Source of the DNA: Deltaproteobacteria bacterium
Lineage (GTDB): Bacteria; Desulfobacterota; Syntrophia; Syntrophales; UBA2185
Direction: 5' to 3'
NCBI GenBank assembly: GCA_026388495.1
Contig: JAPLJQ010000408.1
Span: 10,283-74,282, forward strand
Length of the DNA: 64,000 nt
Under the pieces are notes generated by a model. The model saw only the letters and a program-made list of their open reading frames with translations. It made no database searches and had not been told where the DNA came from. The position numbers were made by a program, and so were the translations under genes. Each line of letters begins with the position of its first letter. The stretch's first letter is position 1. Shown piece by piece: positions 1-8,196 of the stretch.

Positions 1-571
1 AAACGGCCATCAGTCCGTTTGGCAACCGATCCAGGATGGATCGGATCCTTTGCCCTTGTGAAATGGCAGCAAGGTGGCGCACGCAATTTACCATTCCCTT
101 GTCAGGGCCCAAACACCGGGAGTGATCGGGCAGGAGCAATTGATTGGTCGGGCAAATCAGCCAGAAATCCGTCGCCGTAAAAACAGTCGGAATCTTTAAT
201 TCATGACAGACATCAATGGCTGCTGCAGAAAGCCGCTGCAGGTGGTAAAAATGGACCAGATCCGGTTTCAGCTCCTGAATCCGTCTGCGAAAGAAATCTG
301 CAAAGAACAGGTTGTTATATTCCGCTTCCATCGGATTCCGGGGTCGAATCGATGAGGTATTGGAATAAAAAAAACGATCGACGGATATCCCGTCATGTTC
401 GTAGCGGTCAAAGGCATGAGATGCTGCGACAGCCCCCTTCACAGGATATCCCGTAAAGATACAGACCTCATGCCCGCGCCTGGCTATTTCTTTCGCCGTA
501 CTGTATGTGAGGATTTCAGTACCCGCAGCATAGTCGGGAAGAAACTGATGGGTTGTATAGAGTATTTTCAT
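1..571 (-). CDS. Glycosyltransferase family 4, N-terminal part, cut by the window edge
   Basis: The minus strand is open from an ATG at 571 to the window edge (about 190 codons, no stop). The protein begins MKILYTTHQFLPDYAAGTE, continues with a Rossmann-like half (ARRGHEVCIFTGYPV near residue 35) and has KPDLVHFYHLQRLSAAAID and IPTVFTATDFWLICP, the usual layout of the acceptor-binding N-terminal domain of GT4 (GT-B) glycosyltransferases. It should add a sugar from a nucleotide donor to a lipid-linked glycan at the cytoplasmic face. The donor-binding C-terminal domain lies outside the window. It follows the GT2-GT4 gene by 42 bases, so it is probably the next gene of the same operon. Confidence 0.85.
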   Translation of the reverse strand, partial: MKILYTTHQFLPDYAAGTEILTYSTAKEIARRGHEVCIFTGYPVKGAVAASHAFDRYEHDGISVDRFFYSNTSSIRPRNPMEAEYNNLFFADFFRRRIQELKPDLVHFYHLQRLSAAAIDVCHELKIPTVFTATDFWLICPTNQLLLPDHSRCLGPDKGMVNCVRHLAAISQGQRIRSILDRLPNGLMAV

Positions 572-613
572 GGGTTTTGCAGCCCATCATTTTGTCCACC
601 CAAGTTGTTGAGC

Positions 614-2902
614 TTATGCAACACCTTGATATTCCAGCCTTTTCAGGAGTTTTTTTCCAATGGCCTTCAGAAACCGGTTATGAATAACGATTCGACCAAG
701 CCAGGTTCGGCTCAAAAGAATAGCAAACCTTGCAACCGCCTGCACCTCCGGAGGCGTGGTCAGCAACGCAGTATCGGCAGTTGACGAAGGAGGTTTGGTA
801 TTCCATAGCCAATCCGCTGTCTCCCCAAGACGTTTGCATTCAAGCGACAGGGTTGCCAATTCCCGCCCAAAGCCCTGGCTGATCGGATATCGCGGATGGT
901 CAATCCTGAGCTGATGGGCTTCGTCCAGGAGTGCAAGAAAATTATCAATCATACCCTCCCATGATAATTTTAACGCGGCAAGCGCCTTGCCCTGTTTCGA
1001 CATCTGTTGCAATTTTGCAGAATGGGAAAGCAAGCGGCGAATTGCATCCAAATATTCTCGAAGCTCGTTGTCCCCCTGCGGGATCAACACGCCCGCATCC
1101 CGGGTCACAATCTCGTCATGTCCGCCAACATCGGCCACGACAGGCACGACACCGGCAGCCATTGATTCCAGGAGTGCGATCGAAATGCCCTCATATTGGG
1201 AAGGCATCAGGAAAATATCCGAGGCGATCAGAATATCAAGCCATCTTTGATGCGGAACCGAGGCCAGCATCTGGACATGGTCAGCCAAATGATACTGGCC
1301 CAGCAGGTCTTTCAGTTGCGCCTTCAGCTCACCATCGCCGATGATGAGCGCCCGGAATATAAGACCCTGATCGCGTGCCGCCCTGAGGATATCCGCCAGC
1401 AGGAACGGGCGTTTTTGTTCACAAATCCGTCCGGCAAAGACAATCAACGGCGTGTCTTCCGGGATATTCAGCTCCGACCGCACCGAGCTTCGCACTTCAT
1501 CGGGCTGACCGGATTGGGAAACCCTTACGCCTGTATACATCACCCTGATTCGCCCGCCGTCGGCGCCACGGTTCTTCATCCATCTGGCCAGATGCCTGTT
1601 GGTTACAATATTCAACTCAAGTGCATCCTGATAGCCCACACCGAACCTGGGATGCCCCCCGTTCAACCAGTGAGGTTCCTCGGCATGGCACATGTCAACA
1701 AACGCCACCCCCGGCGAGACAGCCCTCAGATAGGGCAGGAAGTAGTATCCGATGGTGCTGCCTGTAATGACGACCGTATCGATTTTCCGGGACTGGATCA
1801 GGTATGCCAGGAATCGCGGATAGTCCGACGCATGGAGGATATTCGGCAAGATGAAGATATCGGGCGTAAAGCGACTGAACTGATGCTCCCAGTGGTGATC
1901 GGCCGGCAGGGTCGCGCAGATGGTTATATCATGCCCCTTAGCCGTCAATCCCTCGATCAGGTCAAGATTGACGCGGTCGGCTCCGCCCGTTGTCATCCAG
2001 GGGAGGATGAACATGATCCGTCTCCCCGACGGATTCGCCGACAGAGAATTGGACACAGCGGAATTTGTCTCGATCGTCTCGTATGGCGCCGGATGACGTC
2101 GCACAGGCTCCGGGAAGTGTTTGTCCAGGCCTTCATATTTCCGGTGCATCCTTCTTTCGAATTCCTCGTTGACATTTCCGGACCGCATGATCTTTTCAAA
2201 ACGACCGTCGCCGCGTTTACGATACCATAGCAGAAATTCACGGATCGTGTAGCCCCAGTGCCCCGCTTTTGCCATGGCCAGCCAGAAATCCCAGTCCTCA
2301 TGGCCAAACCGGATGGACTCGTCAAAACCGCCGCAGCCTTCATACGCGGAACGTCGTACCACGGCAAAAGAGGGGCCGCTGTTGGCCTGCAAGTGCGTTT
2401 TGCCCCTTTCAAATCCAGTCGTCCAAAGATATTCCTGATTGCCAAACACGACGCTGCAAGCATTGCAGAAAGCAAACTCCGGGTTGGAATCGAGGAACCA
2501 GACACATTTCTCAAGGTACGTCGGTTCCACCATGTCGTCGCTGTCCAGGAGGCAAACGTAGCGGCCTGACGTGTTGCGAAAGGCATTGTTGCGCGCTGCG
2601 CCGGGCCCGGCATTTTCTTGTCGGATGACCTTGATGCGCTTGTCTTTTGCTGTTACACCGACAAGTCGCTTTACAGATTCCTCGTCCGTAGAACCATCGT
2701 CAACAATCACCCATTCCCAGTTCTGTAAGGATTGTGCCTGCAGCGATACAAACGTCTCAACAAAGAGTTCCTCCGTGTTGTAGTAAGGGGTAATAACCGA
2801 CACGTCAATGTGCTCAAAAACGGAATCTCCCCTCTTGTAATTGCGCGGGAGTGCCCTGCGGCCAGGCAAATCGGAAAAGTCAGGTTCCAGGCAATTGATC
2901 AT
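614..2902 (-). CDS. Bifunctional glycosyltransferase, GT2 domain fused to GT4 domain
   Basis: 762 residues with two catalytic modules. Residues about 33-260 are a GT-A family 2 domain: VSVITPYYNTEELFVE, the nucleotide-binding VIVDDGSTDEES and the DxD-like LLDSDDMVEPTYL. Residues about 290-690 are a GT-B family 4 domain: MFILPWMTTGGADRVNLDL at its start, VFAGRICEQKRPFLLADIL and the donor-binding E-x7-E region YEGISIALLESMAAG. Such fusions usually add two successive sugars to one growing glycan. The ATG at 2902 is preceded by AGGATAGG. It lies between the acyltransferase and the truncated GT4 gene in the ABC-exported glycan module. The linkages and sugars cannot be read from sequence. Confidence 0.9.
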   Translation of the reverse strand: MINCLEPDFSDLPGRRALPRNYKRGDSVFEHIDVSVITPYYNTEELFVETFVSLQAQSLQNWEWVIVDDGSTDEESVKRLVGVTAKDKRIKVIRQENAGPGAARNNAFRNTSGRYVCLLDSDDMVEPTYLEKCVWFLDSNPEFAFCNACSVVFGNQEYLWTTGFERGKTHLQANSGPSFAVVRRSAYEGCGGFDESIRFGHEDWDFWLAMAKAGHWGYTIREFLLWYRKRGDGRFEKIMRSGNVNEEFERRMHRKYEGLDKHFPEPVRRHPAPYETIETNSAVSNSLSANPSGRRIMFILPWMTTGGADRVNLDLIEGLTAKGHDITICATLPADHHWEHQFSRFTPDIFILPNILHASDYPRFLAYLIQSRKIDTVVITGSTIGYYFLPYLRAVSPGVAFVDMCHAEEPHWLNGGHPRFGVGYQDALELNIVTNRHLARWMKNRGADGGRIRVMYTGVRVSQSGQPDEVRSSVRSELNIPEDTPLIVFAGRICEQKRPFLLADILRAARDQGLIFRALIIGDGELKAQLKDLLGQYHLADHVQMLASVPHQRWLDILIASDIFLMPSQYEGISIALLESMAAGVVPVVADVGGHDEIVTRDAGVLIPQGDNELREYLDAIRRLLSHSAKLQQMSKQGKALAALKLSWEGMIDNFLALLDEAHQLRIDHPRYPISQGFGRELATLSLECKRLGETADWLWNTKPPSSTADTALLTTPPEVQAVARFAILLSRTWLGRIVIHNRFLKAIGKKLLKRLEYQGVA

Positions 2903-2913
2903 GATAACCTATC

Positions 2914-3072
2914 CTATGTTACTATCATTCGGTCGCCACAAACCAGACCCGGGCGCCTGCAAGATGACCTTGGATGGTCACCTTTGGATTTGATGGATTG
3001 CGGCTTTGCGCGCAACTGTAAAAACCATTCCTTATCGAATCCTTTAAGAAATACCTTTTCTCTGTGGGACAT
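2914..3072 (-). CDS. Possible small ORF (52 aa) between acyltransferase and GT fusion
   Basis: This short frame starts MSHREKVFLKGFDKEWFLQL at an ATG preceded by AAAAGGAAG at suitable spacing and stops just before the GT2-GT4 start. The second half is Arg/Ser/Pro rich and looks non-coding. I recognise no family. It may be a leader, a decayed gene start or chance. The 193-base gap it occupies shows no other feature. Confidence 0.25.
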   Translation of the reverse strand: MSHREKVFLKGFDKEWFLQLRAKPQSIKSKGDHPRSSCRRPGLVCGDRMIVT

Positions 3073-3095
3073 TTGAATTCTTCCTTTTGGTCTGA

Positions 3096-4283
3096 TTAGT
3101 TAGTTTCCGGATTTGTGCCCAGCACCACTTTCGGCCGAGACAAGATGCGCTTTTTCGCTAAAGACATGCAGGGCTTCTCGACAAGATGATGGAGCCCCGC
3201 AGAAAGCGCTAATGTAACGATGACAAACATGATGACCTGCACGGCAACCGGCAACGAAGAGAACCAGGGGGCATGATAACTAAAGTAGAAGATGACCGGC
3301 TGATGGACGAGATAAAGCGCGAAGCTGATCTCGCCCAGATAGACGACCGGCGCACAAGCGACTAAACGACTGATCCTTCCGCGCTCATGGAAAAAGACGA
3401 CAATCAAGGCAACAAAGGCGCCGGCCGAGAAACTGGCCTTCATCCAGTTTGATAAAACGATAGATCCTTGAGCCTCTGCGAAGCTTACCGCAATGGACGT
3501 CAAAACGACACATGCCGCAACCAACACAACACAAGCTACCTCCGAGAGGTTGTTTGCAATCGCCATTCGATAACGGGTGACTGCCTCGTATGCGCTGACG
3601 CCGATTGTGAACTCAAAAATGCGGGCGAGCGGGTTGCATATAGTAAGGACAGCCACGTCGGCATCCGGCTTATAGAGCCATAACCCACAGAGCCATGCGA
3701 AAGTCATGAGTGTGCCGATAACAACGGGCCGCCAAGGCGAGACAATCGCTTGCCGACTGAGAAACGGAAACATGGCATAAAAGAACATTTCCGCGGAAAG
3801 TGACCATGCGGGGCCATTAAGTGCCCCGAGTCCCTTGGTGTCAGGGCTCCATGCCTGAAACAGGAATGTGGCCGAAACGATTTGCGCAGGCGTGTAGGTT
3901 GCGGCAAAATATTTTACCACGTCCCAGCCCCCACTCAGGATGATAAGCAGGATAACGGCTATATGGCAGGGCCATAATCGCCAGAACCGCAGCGCCATAA
4001 ATTTGAAATCGGTCATGCCTCCCAGCCTCTCCCTATAGGCATGCTGGAGAATGAAACCCGAAAGCACATAGAAGAAGCTCACACCCTGGTGAAGGGGAAT
4101 CGGCCCGTATGCGTGGGGCGGCAACCATAGAAGTCCCGGCAAATGGTGCATCACGATTGCTGTTGCCGCGAAAAAACGGAGGCCGGTAAGCGCCGCGATG
4201 CGGTCCGGGGAGGCGGGGGCTGCCGAGACTCTCCAAAATACGAGGCCTCCCATCAATCTTTCTATCCCGTTTGATAACCGCAT
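3096..4283 (-). CDS. Acyltransferase family 3 (OafA/YrhL-like) membrane protein
   Basis: 395 residues, about the usual size of the membrane domain of acyltransferase-3 proteins, with ten or so hydrophobic segments. The family signature is visible near the N-terminus: RIAALTGLRFFAATAIVMHH (Arg and His of the R-x10-H type motif), then GVSFFYVLSGFILQHAY. These inner-membrane proteins transfer acetyl or other acyl groups to exopolysaccharide, O-antigen or lipid acceptors. There is no C-terminal SGNH domain here, unlike OafA. A separate SGNH-type protein is encoded at 8197-9231. The likely role is O-acylation of the glycan exported by the neighbouring Wzm/Wzt. Confidence 0.9.
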   Translation of the reverse strand: MRLSNGIERLMGGLVFWRVSAAPASPDRIAALTGLRFFAATAIVMHHLPGLLWLPPHAYGPIPLHQGVSFFYVLSGFILQHAYRERLGGMTDFKFMALRFWRLWPCHIAVILLIILSGGWDVVKYFAATYTPAQIVSATFLFQAWSPDTKGLGALNGPAWSLSAEMFFYAMFPFLSRQAIVSPWRPVVIGTLMTFAWLCGLWLYKPDADVAVLTICNPLARIFEFTIGVSAYEAVTRYRMAIANNLSEVACVVLVAACVVLTSIAVSFAEAQGSIVLSNWMKASFSAGAFVALIVVFFHERGRISRLVACAPVVYLGEISFALYLVHQPVIFYFSYHAPWFSSLPVAVQVIMFVIVTLALSAGLHHLVEKPCMSLAKKRILSRPKVVLGTNPETN

Positions 4284-4329
4284 TACTCGTTAGCCCCGGC
4301 AATCATCAGGAGAAGCAGATTTTCTGTAA

Positions 4330-5592
4330 TCAAAACAATTTCCTTCCGGACAATCTATTGAGCAATCGCACTCCTCTGTGAGATTGAATCTTTTCGAGCC
4401 TTTCAGCGAGTTGCCGGGCATTGCCGTCATTGAGAACGGCAGCGGCTTCCCATGCCGCTCGCTGGGACTCCAGCCAGGCATTGCCGGTCAGCAGGCCTTG
4501 CACTTGCGCTTGCAGCGCGGCGATGGACTGCTCGCGCTCGGCAACAACCTTCTGCCATGCCTCGCATTGCGACGACAGCCAGGCTTTGCCGGTCAGCAGG
4601 TCTTGTACATGGGTCTGCAGATCTTGAACCTGGGCCTGCAGATCTTGAACCTGGGCCTGCAATGCAAAGAAGGTGGTTATGCTAACCCCGGATTGCAGCA
4701 ATTGTAACAATTGAATCGTTTGAGGATGATTAAAATCAATAAGATCGTAAAACGCCGGTTGATCTTTCATCAGCGATAAAAAGAGCATCGTTTCCAAAGA
4801 AAGATCATGGTTATTTTTAAGCAATTCTAATATTTCAGAAAAAGGAACATTCGCATTCAACTCTTTCAAATTGTCAACAATCAGCCAATTAACTTCAAAT
4901 TGAACTTTTAAACCACCCTCTCTCTCATGAACCGTATTTTCTGGATGCATCCGGTACTTGAGCAGGTCTTCCTTTATAAGATGAATCTGATATCTTCTTG
5001 AGAATCTAAGCAGCATATCCCAATCATGCGCGTATCTCAAACCTTTAAAGCCGCCGCATTCCTGAAAGCACTTTCGCCTGACAAAAAGGTTCGATGTGGT
5101 GATCATTATATTCTTCGCAAATGCATTGGGATAAAATTTATCTTCATTAAAAAAAAGAAGGGCGCTTCTGTACCAGTCCAGCCAGGCCTTCACTTTCGGT
5201 GTAATGCTTTCCTTTACCGGCGTTCCGCTTTGGTCAATACCTTCAACCATGGACATGACAACCGAATAGCGTGCATTGCTTTCCAGATAATCTAAACACG
5301 TCTCCAAGCGTTTCGGCCCATAGACATCATCAGAATTAAGGATGGAAATATATTCCCCCTGAGCCAGAGAAATCCCCCTGTTTATGGCCGAATGTGCGCC
5401 ACTGTTCTCTTGGCTGACATATTGAACCCTTTGATCGTGAACTGATAATATTCTCTGCTCGGTGGAATCGGTGGACCCATCATTGATAATAATTATTTCG
5501 AAATCCTGATAGCTCTGGTTTAAGACGCTGTTGATTGCTTCCGTGATATATTTTTCATGATTATATGCGGGTATAATTACACTAATTTTCAT
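4330..5592 (-). CDS. GT2 glycosyltransferase with C-terminal coiled-coil repeats
   Basis: I place the start at the ATG at 5592 (MKISVIIPAYNHEKYITEAI), because GGAAAG lies just upstream; an in-frame ATG 18 bases earlier would put that site inside the gene. Residues 1-230 form a GT2 domain with IIINDGSTDSTEQRIL and the DxD-like ILNSDDVYGPKRL. From about residue 310 the protein becomes a coiled coil built from heptad-like repeats (VQDLQAQ, VQDLQTH, VQDLLTG) and a second duplicated block (LLTGKAWLSSQCEAWQ and LLTGNAWLESQRAAWE). The tail SHRGVRLLNRLSGRKLF resembles the tail of the methyltransferase at 9257-10249. The coiled coil may assemble the polymerising complex, which is inference. Confidence 0.9.
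   Translation of the reverse strand: MKISVIIPAYNHEKYITEAINSVLNQSYQDFEIIIINDGSTDSTEQRILSVHDQRVQYVSQENSGAHSAINRGISLAQGEYISILNSDDVYGPKRLETCLDYLESNARYSVVMSMVEGIDQSGTPVKESITPKVKAWLDWYRSALLFFNEDKFYPNAFAKNIMITTSNLFVRRKCFQECGGFKGLRYAHDWDMLLRFSRRYQIHLIKEDLLKYRMHPENTVHEREGGLKVQFEVNWLIVDNLKELNANVPFSEILELLKNNHDLSLETMLFLSLMKDQPAFYDLIDFNHPQTIQLLQLLQSGVSITTFFALQAQVQDLQAQVQDLQTHVQDLLTGKAWLSSQCEAWQKVVAEREQSIAALQAQVQGLLTGNAWLESQRAAWEAAAVLNDGNARQLAERLEKIQSHRGVRLLNRLSGRKLF
4601..4663 (-). repeat. Three 21-bp tandem repeats encoding heptads
   Basis: Three adjacent 21-base units (4601-4621, 4622-4642, 4643-4663) are present; the last two are almost identical and the first differs at a few positions. Each encodes seven residues of the VQDLQAQ type in the coiled coil of the GT2 gene. 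Because the unit is a multiple of three, copy number can change without a frameshift. Confidence 0.85.
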
Positions 5593-5655
5593 ATACTTTC
5601 CATTCTGCAATACTCTGAGAGTATTGCGTGGGAAACGTTATGATGTTTATTGTCG

Positions 5656-6021
5656 CTACCATGGATGCTCCAATGAGTTTCTTTCCGGAACACCGGCTTT
5701 GTGAAATGTTGATGGAGAGGATCGGTCGAAGAAGTAATTCCTCATATCTCGGTTAAACAGACGGTAAAGCATCGCAATGGGTGTCAGTAAAAGAAAAAAG
5801 ATGATTGACAGCAGTATTTTCGACATGAAGTTGCCGATACGTTCCGATAGCTTCAGCCAAAGCCTCGCAATGAGGTCCGCTAACGGATTTTGCTTGAGAG
5901 ATATCACGAGAAATCCGATCGCAAGCCATAGCAACCACTTCACCTCAAATATGAGGTGGCATAAGATCGCCGCAAGGGATAGGACGAGAAGCGTTCTCAG
6001 GACATCTATCTGTTTAATCAT
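5656..6021 (-). CDS. SxtJ-like small membrane protein
   Basis: 121 residues with three hydrophobic stretches (about 8-25, 28-42 and 66-90) and a charged loop between them (QNPLADLIARLWLKLSERIG). Small proteins of this layout, called SxtJ family, are regularly encoded beside NodU/CmcH-type carbamoyltransferases, as here. Their function is not established. The C-terminal 30 residues are polar. It lies 9 bases downstream of the DUF5989 gene and close before the coiled-coil GT2 gene, so it is part of the same operon. The family call rests on size, hydropathy and neighbours. Confidence 0.7.
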   Translation of the reverse strand: MIKQIDVLRTLLVLSLAAILCHLIFEVKWLLWLAIGFLVISLKQNPLADLIARLWLKLSERIGNFMSKILLSIIFFLLLTPIAMLYRLFNRDMRNYFFDRSSPSTFHKAGVPERNSLEHPW

Positions 6022-6030
6022 AATGATCCC

Positions 6031-6180
6031 TTAGAAGAGTGTGTAAATAAACGGGGCGACTGCCGATCCGCTCGACATCATAATCAAAACTCCGATAAAC
6101 AACAGAACGATGATTACCGGTAAAAGCCACCACTTTTTTCTTTCTTTCATAAAACCCCAAAGATCTTTTAGAAATTCCAT
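6031..6180 (-). CDS. DUF5989-like small membrane protein
   Basis: The likely start is the ATG at 6180 (MEFLKDLWGFMKERKKWWLL), giving 49 residues with one membrane segment (LLPVIIVLLFIGVLIMM) and a short C-terminal tail SSGSAVAPFIYTLF. A longer in-frame reading to 6216 would add a poor N-terminus inside the preceding gene. AGGGG precedes the chosen start, which overlaps the end of the carbamoyltransferase gene. The pattern FLKDLWGFMKERKKWWL followed by one helix is that of DUF5989, found next to carbamoyltransferase and SxtJ genes. Function unknown. Confidence 0.75.
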   Translation of the reverse strand: MEFLKDLWGFMKERKKWWLLPVIIVLLFIGVLIMMSSGSAVAPFIYTLF

Positions 6181-6188
6181 TGTGACCC

Positions 6189-8057
6189 CTAATCGAGCGC
6201 GAAGGTTCGCTTCCATTTATCCTTATTATTCCATTCAGGCTGCTCTTCCTTGATAAAGAGAATATTGCCAATGACAAGCACATCAATTTCCGTTGCCATG
6301 AAACAGGAGAAGGAATCTTCGGGCGTGCAGACGATCGGTTCACCCCGCACATTAAATGAAGTATTCACGATGACACCGTATCCTGTTTTCTCTTTGAATC
6401 TCTTTATAAGCCTGTGGTATCGGGGATTGGTATCTTTATGAACAGTCTGAATACGGGCAGAAAAGTCAAGGTGGGTGATTGATTGAACATCACTGCGCGG
6501 TGTATACAGTCGGTCGAAGAGCGGGAGAGCATAATAATCGACAGGCAAAGATTTTCGACGGTTTTCTACCACATCAGCAATAAGAAGCATGTAGGGGGAG
6601 TCAGTCTTGAGATCGAAGAATGATTGGGTATCTTCTGCAATCACGGAAGGAGCGAAAGGACGGAATCCTTCGCGATATTTTATTTTCAGGTTGAGCTTTT
6701 GCTGCATTTCTTTATTACGAGCATCCCCCAGTATCGAGCGGTTGCCAAGCGCACGAGGCCCCCACTCCATTCGTCCCTGGTGCCATCCGATAACTTTACC
6801 GTCATTCAGATGATCCGTGACGATATCTATCATTTTTTCAAAATCATCGATACGATGGAATATAGCCTTGTATTTTCGGGCCATGAGTTCCGTATCGAGA
6901 TCACTAAATTCTGGACCTATATAGGCGCCCTGCATTGTATCGTGCTGATTATCGGCAGCGGCACGTTCGGCGCCATAATAGTGATGGTATGAGGCAAGCG
7001 CCGCTCCGAGCGCCCCTCCGGCATCGCCGGCCGCCGGCTGTATCCAGATGTTCTCGAAAATCCCCCTTTTCAGCAGGTTCCCGTTGGAAACACTGTTGAG
7101 TGCGGAACCGCCCGCAAGGCAAAGATACTTCGCACCGGTCATCTTTTTTGCGGTAACGGCCATTTTAAAAACGATCTCATCATGCAGGAGCTGTATCGTA
7201 TACGCAAGATCACAGTGGTGTTGCTCAATATTGCTTTCAAAACGTCTGGTTTCAAACCCGAAAAGTTCCTTCCATTTCTTTTCGTTGATCATTCTGAGAC
7301 CCGTTGCATACTGAAAATAATCCTGATTCATCCAAATCGAGCCATCGTCTTTGATATCAAGCAAAGAGGAAAGGATTGTTTCACGATATTCTTTGATTTT
7401 CGGCGAATTCGGGTTCCCATAAGGCGCCATGCCCATTAACTTATATTCACCGGAATTAACCTTAAAGCCGAGAAAATAGGTAAATGCCGAATAAAGCAGC
7501 CCCAGCGAGTGGGGAAATCTCATTTCTTTAAGGGGCCTGATGACATTGCCCCGGCCATGCATAATGGTCGCAGTCGACCATTCGCCAACACCATCAACGG
7601 TGAGGATTGCCGCTTCATCAAAGGGTGATGGGAAAAATGCACTGGCCGCGTGACTAATATGATGTTCGGTGAAAAGCAGCTTCAGCTTTGTAACATCAAG
7701 CGATGGCTCGATCACTTGCAGCTCGTCCCTGATGAGCTTTTTTAGGAATAATTTCTCCTTTATCCACACCGGAACGAAAGAGAGGAATTGTTTAAGACCC
7801 TTGGGTGCATTCACGTAATATGTCTCAAGCAAACGCTCGAACTTGAGCAGCGGCTTATCATAGAAAACCACGGCATCGAGTTCTGCAATCCTGAAACCGC
7901 TCTGCATCAGGCAAAACTTCACCGCTTCGACAGGGAACCTGCTGTCCTGTTTGATTCGGGTAAAACGCTCTTCCTGAGCTGCGGCAACGATGCGGCCATC
8001 TTCAATCAACGCAGCGGCAGAATCATGGTAGAAAGCTGAAATGCCAAGTATTTTCAT
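6189..8057 (-). CDS. Carbamoyltransferase, NodU/CmcH family
   Basis: 622 residues, typical for the family. The N-terminal ASKHA-like domain begins MKILGISAFYHDSAAALIED and includes ERFTRIKQDSRFP and the metal-site region EHHISHAASAFFPSPFDEA. The C-terminal YrdC-like domain contains the family signature GPRALGNRSILGDAR and YREGFRPFAPSV. These enzymes carbamoylate hydroxyl groups of sugars or antibiotics using carbamoyl phosphate and ATP through carbamoyl-AMP. Here the likely acceptor is a sugar of the exported glycan or its nucleotide precursor. The gene heads the cassette with DUF5989 and SxtJ downstream. Confidence 0.95.
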   Translation of the reverse strand: MKILGISAFYHDSAAALIEDGRIVAAAQEERFTRIKQDSRFPVEAVKFCLMQSGFRIAELDAVVFYDKPLLKFERLLETYYVNAPKGLKQFLSFVPVWIKEKLFLKKLIRDELQVIEPSLDVTKLKLLFTEHHISHAASAFFPSPFDEAAILTVDGVGEWSTATIMHGRGNVIRPLKEMRFPHSLGLLYSAFTYFLGFKVNSGEYKLMGMAPYGNPNSPKIKEYRETILSSLLDIKDDGSIWMNQDYFQYATGLRMINEKKWKELFGFETRRFESNIEQHHCDLAYTIQLLHDEIVFKMAVTAKKMTGAKYLCLAGGSALNSVSNGNLLKRGIFENIWIQPAAGDAGGALGAALASYHHYYGAERAAADNQHDTMQGAYIGPEFSDLDTELMARKYKAIFHRIDDFEKMIDIVTDHLNDGKVIGWHQGRMEWGPRALGNRSILGDARNKEMQQKLNLKIKYREGFRPFAPSVIAEDTQSFFDLKTDSPYMLLIADVVENRRKSLPVDYYALPLFDRLYTPRSDVQSITHLDFSARIQTVHKDTNPRYHRLIKRFKEKTGYGVIVNTSFNVRGEPIVCTPEDSFSCFMATEIDVLVIGNILFIKEEQPEWNNKDKWKRTFALD

Positions 8058-8114
8058 ATATTTTGATTAGGAATTCTTTGGTAGGAAGTATAGGAGAACC
8101 GCCCTTGTATGTCA

Positions 8115-8148
8115 ATGATTAATCTGGCCACATGATTAATCTGGCCAC
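8115..8148 (-). repeat. 17-bp perfect tandem duplication, intergenic
   Basis: ATGATTAATCTGGCCAC occurs twice back to back (8115-8131 and 8132-8148) in the 139-base gap between the SGNH hydrolase and carbamoyltransferase genes. It is outside any coding frame. It could be a remnant of an insertion-sequence end or a regulator site; the sequence alone does not decide. Confidence 0.7.
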
Positions 8149-8196
8149 CAGATTGTGGGGTGTGGCGCTGATCATCGTGGCAGAGATGTGTAACGG

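Noticed and set aside
1196..2230. 344-residue open frame on the plus strand
   Set aside because: It lies opposite the GT2-GT4 fusion, has no family features and is rich in residues typical of antisense frames.
1993..2613. 206-residue second frame on the minus strand
   Set aside because: It is an out-of-frame reading of the GT2-GT4 gene with no motif of its own.
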